From assembly GCF_020921035.1 (NCBI RefSeq), contig NC_063150.1, positions 248,001-312,000 on the forward strand: a stretch of 64,000 nucleotides of DNA, given 5' to 3'. Below the pieces are notes generated by a model, which was not told the DNA's origin, made no database searches, and saw only the letters and a list, made by a program, of their open reading frames with translations. A program made the translations under genes and the position numbers. Below, in pieces: positions 27,064 to 37,466 of this stretch. This DNA is from Rhodamnia argentea (Eukaryota; Streptophyta; Magnoliopsida; Myrtales; Myrtaceae). How positions within the stretch are numbered: the first letter of the stretch is position 1; each line of letters opens with the position of its first letter.

Positions 27064-27759
27064 TTAGTTTACATTCATCCTATCCTGACATTGCGCGGGA
27101 ACTTCCACGGTGCCAAAACGTAAAAATAAAAATATGCAGACCAACCTAAAGCAAGTTTGTCGTAATGCAGACACTATGTGCGGTTGAAAAGGAGCGAGCA
27201 TGAGGAAGACGACCGGAAAAAGAGGTGGAAAATGATCATTTTATAATGGAGGAGTTGTTTAGCTCTTGTCAGCTTCTGTGCCAAGAAGATGATGCAAACA
27301 ATTCCATCATTCACTGGTGTGTGGACTCCAACCATGCAAAGCATAATCCCTGTTTAGTCTTTCATAAAAAGTTCATTTTTCTCAACATGAAAGCAATATC
27401 GAAAACGTTACTTTCAGTTTCTGGCTTTGACTGACCTAATCTACCCTCAAATTTCCATCAAGGAAATATTAACTTAAGGAAAAGAAGGAGAAGAAGAAGC
27501 AGTAGAAAGCATTAATTAAATAAAAAGGTGAAAAGATCATCTGCTTGTGGGTACTTATTAGGTGTAGTTTGCCATGGGGTTGAGTAAAGAATTTCCACAA
27601 GCATCATGAAGACTTGACAATGTGTGACTTTTCATTATTGGCTGCGTCTGCATCTGTATTCTGATATGTGTGAGTTCCACTAGCCTAACACTGTAAATCA
27701 ATTCTCAATGTTACCAGATAGTCGACAAAGTTTGAACTATGTCATATAGGCATGAGACC
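27064..27759. other. Intergenic, no gene recognised
   Basis: A 69-codon open frame at 27225-27434 has no recognisable domain and no supporting splice sites. An A/G-rich tract lies at 27470-27510. Confidence 0.5.
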
Positions 27760-28377
27760 TAGGTTTGAGCACAATTCCAGGGCAGAACCTAGAATCTGAA
27801 ATCGAACCGGACAGAAATCTGGAATCGAACCGGTGGGGAACCAGTCCAGTTTCAGGTTCCAATGTATGTAGGATAGGTTCTAGGTTTTAAAAATGAGGAT
27901 ACATGTTCCGATGAGTAAATTATAGGTTCCAAGTAGGTAAAACATAAAATCTGTAATGTAAATTGTAACAAGTTTTTGTGGTTTCCTTAGTATATCTCTT
28001 TGCGTCATCCCGTGGTATTTCATGGCATCCAATGATGAGTGCGTAATTTGGAACACCTAATTTGAGCTTTCATTTTTGCTATATTTATGACTGAAACGTT
28101 TACTTTGTTAACGCTTCATATTTATTCGTTTGTCCAAATATGAATTGTAATCGGTTGATTATAGCAGCAAATGATGGTCATTAAAGGTGATGATGATTCA
28201 TTGCAATCTTACATGTGAAACCCGTAGACCCCGAAATCGACCCCTAAACCTATGATGGGGTAGGATTTAGGTTCTAAAATATGCAGAGCAGGTTCGAAGT
28301 TCTAAAAAATGAGAAATCTGTTTCAACGGGTAGATTCTTGGAGGAACTCGTGCAAAACCTGAAATTGCTCACTCCTA
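27760..28377. mobile_element. hAT-type non-autonomous element, 618 bp
   Basis: The left end reads TAGGTTTGAGCACAATTCCAGG; the right end, reverse-complemented, reads TAGGAGTGAGCAATTTCAGG. These are imperfect inverted repeats of the TAGGggTGAGCAATTTC type typical of plant hAT elements. The 8 bases outside match at 7 of 8 positions (ATGAGACC at 27752-27759, ATAAGACC at 28378-28385). The interior repeats ggttcYaggttYtaaaaaatg-like blocks and codes for nothing. The imperfect duplication suggests greater age than the 23.35-kb copy. Confidence 0.8.
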
Positions 28378-28385
28378 ATAAGACC

Positions 28386-29803
28386 TATAGTACTTTTTAA
28401 AATTTGTGAAGATACTAATCCAATTTGCGAGTATCAAACTCATTTCCCTAGGAAAAATTAACATGGCACAATCAAATTTACATATTGTGATAGGGGTATC
28501 ATAATACTTCGCACGATAAATTAGGATTTTTGAATCGCATGTTACTCATTAAAATCGTGCGAGGCCTATTAAGTCTATCATTAACTAATTAGATCTTATA
28601 AGTAGACCTGTCGGATGGGTGGATTGGGACGAAAATAGTTCGACCGTAATTGACCCATTTAACCTACCCATTTATATTCAATGCAAATTTAATGACTTAT
28701 ACCTAACTCAACATGTATTGACCCGACCCAAATTCCATTTTTAGCAACTTTTCTCCTTAAACTATTTTCTTTGAAGAATAGGATGCCCCATGCACCGACT
28801 CTTCAACGCAGTGAAGGAGCACGGTGGTCAAGTAATGGACGAGTAGTGAAAGTTTAGGCTTCCTTAGAAATGCAATTTGTCACAGTAGTGTGAAGATGCG
28901 AATCAGAGGTTGAAGAAAACCTAACGATGACGGAAGTAAAGGGAACAAATTACGAGTCACGAAATCAAAGAGGGAGAACGAAGAGGCGGCGAAGAAGGAT
29001 CAAAAGTGGGATGAGCTTGGCATAATTAGTAAATGGGTTGAAAGTGGGTTAATAATGGACTCATTAAAACCCATTTGTTTCTGGCTTTTAACTCTAAAAC
29101 CTAGTATTACCCATACTTTAAGTTGGAGGCCTGGGTCTAGGCAAAACGTACGCTTGACTCTAATATATACATTTATGTGTATTGGTACTGGAATTGATAT
29201 GCAAGTAATGGGAAAGAAAAATAGAATTTAGTGGGAGTCTTTGAAGTCTTTCATTGAACTCTGCTTTTGGTCATGGTGCGCCTACCTTTTGCTTTATGAA
29301 CTTTAGTAAACAACATCAAATTATTTGAGAGATCTAAGGTCTATGCCTAGAGCTAGCGAGTATAAATTAGAAATAGAGGCTTTGTTCACAATGGACCACT
29401 AATATGATAATATCTAATGGAACAGTAAACGTTAGATACAAAAGAGAACCGACCAGTCTGAAAGATCACTCATTCGTTCCACAAATAATCCAACCTAATG
29501 ACAATTTGGCCTTAACAAATGAAAAAGAACTCCTTAAGCACATGGGGCGCAGTTTCTGTGTCAACCTATACATGCGTTCAAGATTCTGTCATGACATGAC
29601 CGGTTCAGCATCTCATAAGATTACTATATTGTGGAGGATTTATCATAAAAATATAGAAGGCAAAAGGTTGGATAGACCCACAGACCCTTTGTTGAAAAGC
29701 CGACACGTGGCAATTTTGTTTATGTCCATAGCACCACCACCACCGGCGGCTTGCCACCGCCATCTCACCATTCAGTTGCTAAACCTGCTGGCATCATCTC
29801 TAT
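28386..29803. other. Intergenic; possible decayed element at 28.6-29.15 kb
   Basis: Facing GACCY-rich and ACCCA/TGGGT motifs near 28608-28640 and 29075-29140 hint at another decayed inverted-repeat element, but the ends do not match well and no target duplication was found. The 157-codon open frame at 29404-29877 runs into the TRIM LTR and has no recognisable domain. Confidence 0.4.
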
Positions 29804-31010
29804 TGTTGGGGGAGCACAACAAAAACCCGATCGCCAAGAGAAAGTTCAAATTTGAGCTTGCCAGCATATCCATTTAGACCTATTTTCACTCAAAAATTTA
29901 AGCCAATAAATTATTGACCAATTGGGGTTAACTGCTCAACACCACACCAATTCTTCGATGTGAGACTTCTTCAACACAACTTATGTGTGCATCCTAACAA
30001 TCTCCCCTTCTCGTGTGAGCTCTAGTATAAGGTTTACTTCCCCTTAATTCAAGTATCATTCTACATCAACTTATTTCAAGTTGAATCTCCAAGTCATTGC
30101 TATGCACTCGTAACTATGCACTGCAATCAACCAACATCAATTGTCCATGGTCTCTTTCTCACTAGATTCGCGCTACCCAACCAATTGCCCCACGGTCACT
30201 TCTCATTATACCAACCATGATAGCAATTTCCACTCAAAACAAGCGTCGATCATGAGATTTCTTTCTTGAGATATTTACCAAACATCGAAACATATTGGAG
30301 GCTTACCAATCAACTATCGGCTCTTATGTCATTTGTTGGGAGTGTGCAGTAGAAGCCCGATCTCCAAGAGAGAGCTTGAGTCTTGGCCCGAGCCGGTTAA
30401 CATATCTAAGTTTGACCCATCTTTACTCAAAAGCTTAACCAATGAGTTATGGACCAACTAGGATTTATTAACTGCTCAACACTATACCAATTCTCCGATA
30501 TGAGACTTCTCTAACATAACTCACACGTGCATCCTAACAATCTCCCCTTTATGTGACCGTAATCAACCATCATTAAGATTACATCACCCATGGTCTTTAT
30601 CTCGCTGCACCGGACCAGTTGTTCATGGTCTCTTTCTTACGAGCCTCGCATTACCCGATCAACTATCCATGGTCACTTCTCGCCGGACCAACCGTGATAA
30701 CAATTTCCATCCAAAATAAGCATCGATCAAGAGATTTATTTCTTGAAATATTCACAAAACATTAGAACAGATTGGAGACACACCAATTAACCATTGAATC
30801 TAATACCATTTGTTAGGAGCGCGTAACTGAAGCCCAATTGTCAAGAGAGAGCCAAAGTATGTGTCCGTCAACATATCCAGTTGAATCCACTTTCACTTAA
30901 AAGCTTAATCCAATGAGTTATGGATCAATTAAGATATATTAACCGCTCAACACCACATCAATTCTTCAATGTGAGACTTCTCTAACACAACTCACACGTA
31001 CATCCTAACA
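29804..31010 (-). mobile_element. TRIM retrotransposon in tandem form: LTR-internal-LTR-internal-LTR
   Basis: Three LTR copies of about 200 bp lie at 29804-29999, 30334-30539 and 30811-31010. They run TGTTRGG... to ...CCTAACA and are separated by short internal regions (30000-30333 and 30540-30810). On the minus strand a purine-rich tract (AGAAGGGGAGAT type) precedes each downstream LTR. A sequence related to the initiator-Met primer-binding site follows each upstream LTR, two bases from its end. There is no coding capacity, as expected for a terminal-repeat retrotransposon in miniature. The three-LTR structure is what unequal recombination between TRIMs gives. The LTRs are clearly diverged, so it is old; flanking bases are similar but not an exact duplication. 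Confidence 0.82.
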
Positions 31011-31785
31011 TCCATCTTCTCTCTCAGTAATGTCTCTCTCCATCATTGATATCATAGCAAGCAAATACGAGGCCACTGAAGACAACCTGGCAACCATGGA
31101 CCTGGTTATTAGGAAATTGATACGAAAAACTATAATAGAAGTGTCAAAAGTTGTGTACGGTGTATTTAGTGACAAAAGTTTCCGCCGGATCATTTAAGTA
31201 CCAAATTAAAAAAAAAATCATTTAAGTGGCTCCGGCGAGAAATTCCAACCAAACTAATTACGTGGCATTTATAATTAAATATTTAATTTGATGTAGCAAT
31301 TTTTTTAAAAATTCTGGGCAAACCAATTATGTGAAAAATTTATAATTAAATATTTAATTTAACGTGAAATTTGTTTAATTTTTAAAATTAAAAACAAGCT
31401 AAAAAATTTTAAAAAATTAAATTAAATTTGAAAATAAGGTAAAAAAATATTTTAAAAAAAAAAGGAGAGAGGGTTGCACAGGCATGGTGGCACTCGCCTG
31501 CGTTGGGTGACCCCTACCGCCTATCCCCCATATTGTCAGCAATGGGTGGGGCAGCGGCAGGGAAGACTTACATAGCCCTTGCCGCATGTGCACCCCTCTT
31601 TTTTTTTTTTTTTTTTTAGCTTAATTTTAGCTTTTTTTTTTAAATTTTTAAATTTAATTTTTTTTTATTTTCATTTTGTAAATATTTTCCGAACTTTTGT
31701 CTTTTTTTTTTTTGCTAATAGGACATTCGGTGAGCCACATCGGTTTTAGATATTAATAAAAAAAAAATGCTACAACGGCACTTAA
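31011..31785. other. Intergenic, AT-rich, short direct repeat
   Basis: The block ttataattaaatatttaattt occurs twice near 31269-31290 and 31331-31352. A small GC-rich island (31485-31590) lies between T- and A-rich tracts. No gene was recognised. Confidence 0.5.
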
Positions 31786-32590
31786 GGGCATGCATGACAA
31801 CACTTCTGGTTTAGAAATCAACTTCTGGCCAAAAGTTAATTTTTTTACTACTGCTTCAAAAGTTGATTTTCGATCGGAGAAATTCATTTGGTAATGAATG
31901 AAAACTTCTACTTCAGGAACATTATTAATATAAAATCTTCTACCAAAAATTATTCTCGGCGGTCGAAAAATTTCTACTTCATTTTTTTAAAAATTTCTTT
32001 AAAAAATAATTAATAATTTTTTTAAAATTAAAATTTATTATTTATTTTTTACTCCGGCGGCTAGAGATGGCGACTTCATGGTGATGATGGATGGGGCCGG
32101 GGAGAGGGGGACGACGTTGGGTAATGGCGGCCGATGGTGGTCGTGGCAACAACGCGGTGGTGGTCGGCAAGCGGTGGCGACGGTAGGAGGGGAGAGCCGA
32201 CGGAGGTCGGTGGTGGCCGATTGGAGGCAAGGGGTGGCGGTGGGCGAAGGCGGTCGCGGTGACAATGCCGCGATGGTCAGCGGCTGGCGGTAGCCAGCAA
32301 AAGTTGGTGGTGGGCCGTGACGACGGAGGCGTGGTTGGGAGAGAGGAGCACCGAAAATGAAAAGAGGTCGAAATGAGACATATATTGATATTGAGATATT
32401 TCTATTTTTAAAAGAGAAGTAATTTTTTTTAACTTCTGAAATTGGCTCAAAAATAACTTTAGAAGTATAAATGTAATGTCGTGTAACCAAACGAATTTAT
32501 GCTTCTGAAGTTATATTTCCAAACCGATTTATGCTTAAAAAAAACTTTTAAAGTAGAAATTCATTTCTAGAAGTGTTACCATTTGCACCC
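31786..32590. mobile_element. PIF/Harbinger-like element with GC-rich core, TAA-flanked, 805 bp
   Basis: Left end GGGCATGCATGACAACACTTCT; right end reverse-complemented GGGTGCAAATGGTAACACTTCT. TAA lies directly outside both ends (31783-31785 and 32591-32593). A 3-bp TAA/TTA duplication with GGG-starting ends points to PIF/Harbinger (Tourist-like). The AT-rich arms (about 31786-32045 and 32345-32590) are imperfect inverted repeats. Between them sits a sharply different GC-rich core (about 32050-32340) of ggtggc/gcggtgg-like repeats. Open frames there on both strands are composition artefacts. No transposase is present. Confidence 0.75.
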
Positions 32591-33019
32591 TAAGAAATCG
32601 TTTTTTTTTTTAAGTGACACTTAAGCAATATTTCAAAATTTTTAGCATTAAAGTGGGTGTTGTACATAACTTTTTACTTTTTTGGGATGGTTCTCCGGAA
32701 ATTGACACATGGTGTAGTGTCAACGTAGTACTTGAAATCGATAACTAGGTACGGTTTTTTGCCAAAGACTATGATGGTCCTTCGCAATATAGGGTAAGCT
32801 GTAGCTAGTCCGCATGGTGCACTTATTCCAAATTGACCGTGGCATCCACTAACCTCAACAGTCTCTCTGTCTCTGGCAGAGCCAGGACAGTCTTTGCACG
32901 TTGGCATGGACAACCTGCTCATCATGCCTCGCCTCCCGTCGTGCCTCTCTGCAGTCGCTCGTCACCATGGCCCCCCTTGACTCAAACTATCCTATTTAAC
33001 CTCGTTCCACGGGAACACC

Positions 33020-33345
33020 GTCGAAAAAATTATCTAAAATATCTCAATTATACGATAGCTAATTTAATCTTAAATTTTTAATTATATCAATTTAATTCAA
33101 AATATATCGATGAATTATTTTATTTTATTTTTAATTTTGTTCTAAGCTTTTTAACGATTTGTCAATATAGCCATTCAACGATTTCCGATTAATATAACTG
33201 AAAATACTATATTGGCAAATCATTAAAAAGTTTAAGACTAAATTGACAAAGCGTCAAATGATTTTGAACTAAATTAGCATAATTAAAAAAAATTCATGAC
33301 GGAACTAATAGCCGTACGATAAATTTAGAAAAATTATCTCGGACA
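33020..33345. mobile_element. Fold-back MITE with long inverted repeats
   Basis: The left arm (from about 33025: aaaaaattatctaaaat, atacgatagctaattt, aattatatcaatttaattcaaaat) is the imperfect reverse complement of the right arm ending near 33345 (actaaattagcataatt, gtacgataaattta, gaaaaattatctcgga). The arms meet near 33170 with little loop sequence. No coding capacity and no clear target duplication. Superfamily unassigned. Confidence 0.6.
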
Positions 33346-33852
33346 ACATCTGTGGAAAATGGTTTGTGTTGGATTGTCAGCCATTTAATTCTAATGAGCA
33401 CTTTTGTAAAACTACACAAGAGGTCATTTCAGAAGTGGATCGAGCGCACACTTCTCATTCTGGTCGTCCAACATCCGCAAACCCCGTTATGAATCGGTGT
33501 AGATCGGTTCCTGGTAACAACGGTTCAGCTGATTTCTCACTAAATATAAGTATAGATGACATCACGAAACGGACCGAACGTCATCGATGTGGCTCACGCA
33601 GTCAAGACTTATTAAACAAGTTATCATGTTAGGCACTTTCTTCCCTCTAATATACCCAGAGCCTAACTTAATTAAATGGAACGTTTCTATTGCACCGTCC
33701 GCTAAGTAGTCCCTCAAAAGTCCTAAAGGCACGTTCCATTGGGGACATTTTTTTACTTAAGAAAGCAAAGGCAAGGCAACCTCATGACACTTGCCATTGT
33801 TTTTCCTTGGGGGCTTATTCACATCTTGCCCCCCTTCTCTTCTTTCTCTCGC

Positions 33853-33860
33853 TATATATA
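33853..33860 (+). promoter_or_regulatory. TATA box of the SDR gene
   Basis: TATATATA followed by AGCC lies 40 bases before the chosen ATG (33893). Normal TATA-to-start spacing puts transcription start near 33885, leaving a very short leader. If transcription starts a little later, the Met at 33899 or 33923 would be used. Confidence 0.55.
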
Positions 33861-33892
33861 AGCCGGTGGTGGGCGACCACGATGTGGCGTGC

Positions 33893-36800
33893 ATGGACAT
33901 GTTCACTGCTTCTCATACCCAAATGGAACCGAGGGGACAAGACCCCTCTCTCTCTCCGGCTCAAGAAAGGATGGTGCAATCGAGCCGGTGGTGGTCCGAA
34001 GAGACGGTGACAGTGGTGACCGGAGCAAACAAAGGGATCGGGTTCGCGCTGGCCAAGAAGCTGGCTCAGCTGGGCCTCACCGTCGTCCTCACGGCCAGAG
34101 ACGCCGAGAGAGGACGCCAGGCGGCCGACTCCCTCCGGGCTCAGGGCCTCGTCCACGTCCACTTCCGTGTCCTCGATGTCTCCGACCCTCTCTCCATCGA
34201 CGCCTTCGTCTCCTGGTTCAGGCATCACTTCACGGCCCTAGACGTTCTCGTGAGTTTGCTTTTTTGTCTTTTTCCTTCTCTTTTCTTGCAAAAATTTGCG
34301 GTGCATTTATGGTCATGTAACAACTATACATTATAATAACATGCATATACATCCGATATAAATAATATCGCACGAGTTAGATAATGTGTCCAGCACTGCG
34401 TTCGCTGTATAAGAGGGTGTAGTGGTCTCCCCATCTCTCTCTCTTCATCTCAAAGATAAATTATGTTAAACTATAAGTCCTTTGTTGCTTAAAAATTGAT
34501 TATGTAATAGTCTTTGGATGACTATAAGACTAACAATATCTGTTTTTGACCACAAAAACACGAATTATTGTGGGGTTCATTTTTTAAAAAAATTTGTGCC
34601 TCGCAACATAGACTGTTATGCTAGCAAGGACCTTTTTTTTTTTTAATTGGGACGATGGCAAATCCAAATAAAGAAGGTAAATAAAACAGTGATTTGTCAC
34701 TGTATTGTTGTGCTAAAAGTAGAATAATATGCGTACATCGCGCATATTTATTCAAGTCAAAAGAAGGTTTCGTTAAGGAAAATAGCATGTCCTGCTGGTG
34801 CTTCTCTTAAATTTTCAGATTAAATCATAGAGATCTTCTATGATCAAGATCATTTGCACTGACCAAAGTTGATCTTTGTTGGGGAAACAAAACTTCCCGG
34901 GAACGTGTGTTACGTTATGATAATGCTGGGAATGCTTAGAGTGAAATTTGCAAAACGGTTAATTTGCATTTTGGCGAAGCAAAATCTTGTTGGCTCGACT
35001 AACTCAGAGACTGTTTGGTACAGTTTTGCCGTGATAGTTTCAGGCATAAACAGGGGTGCTGGAGCTTGGAAAAGTGTTTTGACAAACACCTTAACAAATA
35101 CAACACCTCTTATGTTCTTTTCATTACAATATTTCTGAAAGAGTTTCGGAATAACAAGCTTGAAGGTTTTCTTATTGGCAAACCGACAACAGCTTATTAA
35201 ATTTTGAAGTGCTGCAATCTTAAGACATGTATTACCAAATATGTAACTTACACCACTTCACAGCTCGGTTACAACAAATGACAATTACGGGTCAGCTATA
35301 ATTACACCAAATAGCTTTTAATGACTTTGTTAAACATGACAATCAGCTGATGAAATTTTTCTATACCAATAGCTCTTCGCCTTTTAAGAAACTAAAAAGA
35401 GTAGACTCCTTTCCTTAGGAATATCCTCGGATAAGTCAATAGTGGGCACACTTTTGATTGATATTTAGTGCTAACAAATTAAATATTAGACAAATAGTAG
35501 GTGTAGGAAAGTTTATTCTTCCCATCGCAATTTCAAAAGTACTTCTTTAAACTTTTGAGATGTGCAAAATTTGAAAATTTTGGCAGGGCCAAAGTTTTTT
35601 TTTTGGAACAGGGCCAAAGTTTAGGAATATATTTATACCAGTAACTTTCCTCTCCAAAGTTAGGGCCTAAGAGTAATTATTTATTGAATGGAGTCCACAA
35701 ACAAACTTGAGATACATTGAAGGATTTTTTAAGAGGGTGCATAGCACATGCACTCTTGAATGGGAAAAAATGGTTACTGATAATTCCAAAACGCTCTTGA
35801 AGAGGAGAAGTATCATAAATTCACAATTTGATCTTCACTCTGGTTTTAATAAGAATGTTCTTATTATTATTATCAAGTCGTGGTACTTTGGTCTTTCTCT
35901 TTGGTGGTTGCCCTAGTAGACTTAGGAGCTTGCCTCGGGGACATTCTGGCCACCATTCCCAGGGCTAGTCGTTTGCCCCCAACTCTCAGTAAGGCTAGCA
36001 TCCAGAGGGCTAGAGTCTTGTTCTATCTTGGCTCGTGTCTGCTGATTCTCCGCCACTTTCAATACGGCCACCATCCCAAGGGCTAGAATCTCGGCCGCCA
36101 CTGCCTCCGATGGGATTGGCCTTGTTTCTCTCTTTGGTAGGGCTAGAGTCTTGGTCGCCGCTGCCGTTCAACCATCTAGCCGTCCCCATTCCCACCCTCA
36201 GTTGGAGGGGTCTTCTTCTTTTTATCTTGGTCAGTATCCTCTTCTCTGAGTTATCTCCCCCGCCGTTGCCCCACCCCAACCTCACCAGATAAAATAAGTG
36301 AAGATAGGACGAAACACTGACCGATTCCTGCCGCCGACCAGATTGGCCTTGTCTTTCTCCTTGGTGGCTATCCTTCTGGCCACATTCCCCGGTTGCGGAG
36401 GTTTTTTCATTTCTTATTCTATCTCCGTCTGCGTCTGACGAGGGATTTCTGAGTTTTTTTCCACCACGGGCGCCACGTTTTTGATTTATAAGTATATATT
36501 AGTCAGTGTACATAGACGTCATAAAATAAAAATTTTCGTACGACTTACATAAGTTTTCGAAATTATACTCTCCAACTAAACTGTAATAGATCTATTTTCA
36601 AAGTCGCGCAGCATACGAGATTTCAACTTGGAAAGATACGTAGTTGATACCTTTTTATAATTCCTCATATTAATGTCCTAACAATTGATTTCTTGACTTA
36701 TCTCGTTCATTCAGGTTAATAATGCTGCTGTATCCTTCAACAGCATACATGAAAACTCGGTGGATAATGCCGAAATTGTGGTCAAGACCAATTTTTACGG

Positions 36801-37466
36801 CTCGAAGTCGCTAACCGAAGCTCTCTTGCCCATGTTTCGCCATTCGCCATCTATCGGTCGGATACTAAATGTTAGCTCTCGACTCGGTTCAGTGAATGTA
36901 AGCAACCCGATGAGGCATAAATGACGTAACATCAACTTAAGTTCTATTGGCAATTGTTTAAATTAGTTAGACCCGATGGAGGTGCTCTTATTATTCTCAT
37001 GCTATGTCTTGTACGTATACATATGGAGAAAGACTAGTAGTTAGTAATCCAGTCAACGTTTCCATGCATGCAGAAAGTGAGAAACCCTGACATCAGAAGG
37101 ATTTTACAAGGGGAGAACCTAACAGAGAAGCACATAGAGGCCATGGTTGGGTCCTTCCTAGAAGATGTGAGGAGAGGGACATGGGAGAGCCGAGGCTGGC
37201 CTGAAGTGTGGACGGATTACGCGGTGTCGAAGCTGGCGCTGAATGCGTACACAAAAGTCTTGGCGACCCGCTACGACGGATGTGGTTTGAGCGTGAACTG
37301 CTTTTGTCCTGGCTTCACGCAGACGTCGATGACCAGTGGGAAGGGAACTCGAACCGCGGATGAGGCTGCAGAGGTTGGGGCCATGATAGCGTTGCTACCG
37401 CCCGAAAACCTGCCAACTGGGAAGTTTTTCATGGGATGTAACCCCGTCATAAATTCGAAGTTATAG
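33893..37466 (+). CDS. Short-chain dehydrogenase/reductase (neomenthol dehydrogenase/carbonyl reductase-like), three exons
   Basis: Exons 33893-34249, 36715-36897 and 37074-37466, all phase 0, give 310 residues. The cofactor motif TGANKGIG is at 43-50, with TARD (67-70) favouring NADPH. LDV follows at 94-96. The usual NNAG appears as NNAA at 121-124. Catalytic Ser lies in NVSS near 173-174, and YAVSK at 229-233 supplies the Tyr and Lys. The insertion before YxxxK (NLTEKHIEAMVGSFLEDV) is typical of the monomeric plant group that includes (+)-neomenthol dehydrogenase, salutaridine reductase and carbonyl-reductase-like proteins. The substrate cannot be told. Intron 1 is 2.47 kb and has collected repeats. 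Later in-frame Met codons leave the exact start open. Confidence 0.92.
34250..36714. other. SDR intron 1 with repeat insertions
   Basis: Contains a probable Tourist-like MITE at about 35005-35320 (left gagactgtttggtacag, right acaccaaatagctttt, which is aaaagctatttggtgt reversed). A GC-rich segment at about 35890-36470 repeats variants of ctctttggtRg, ggccacYattccc and agggctag. No exon-like frame is needed to complete the SDR. Confidence 0.5.

Larger units (their letters stand above)
32594..33892. other. Intergenic and upstream region of the SDR gene
   Basis: Contains the fold-back element at about 33020-33345 and the SDR promoter. Short open frames at 32674-32925 and 33366-33632 have no recognisable domain. 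Confidence 0.5.

Noticed and set aside
28608-29140. Third hAT-like element
   Set aside because: Candidate ends do not match well enough and the flanking 8-mers differ.
29404-29877. 157-codon plus-strand open frame
   Set aside because: No recognisable domain; its 3' part lies in a TRIM LTR on the opposite strand.
32038-32490. 150-codon Pro-rich minus-strand frame and overlapping plus-strand frame
   Set aside because: Low-complexity reading of the GC-rich core of the TAA-flanked element; no start context, domain or splice support.
33815-34320. Antisense and +1-frame open frames of 137-143 codons
   Set aside because: Shadows of the GC-rich SDR exon 1, which carries the TGANKGIG motif in the accepted frame.
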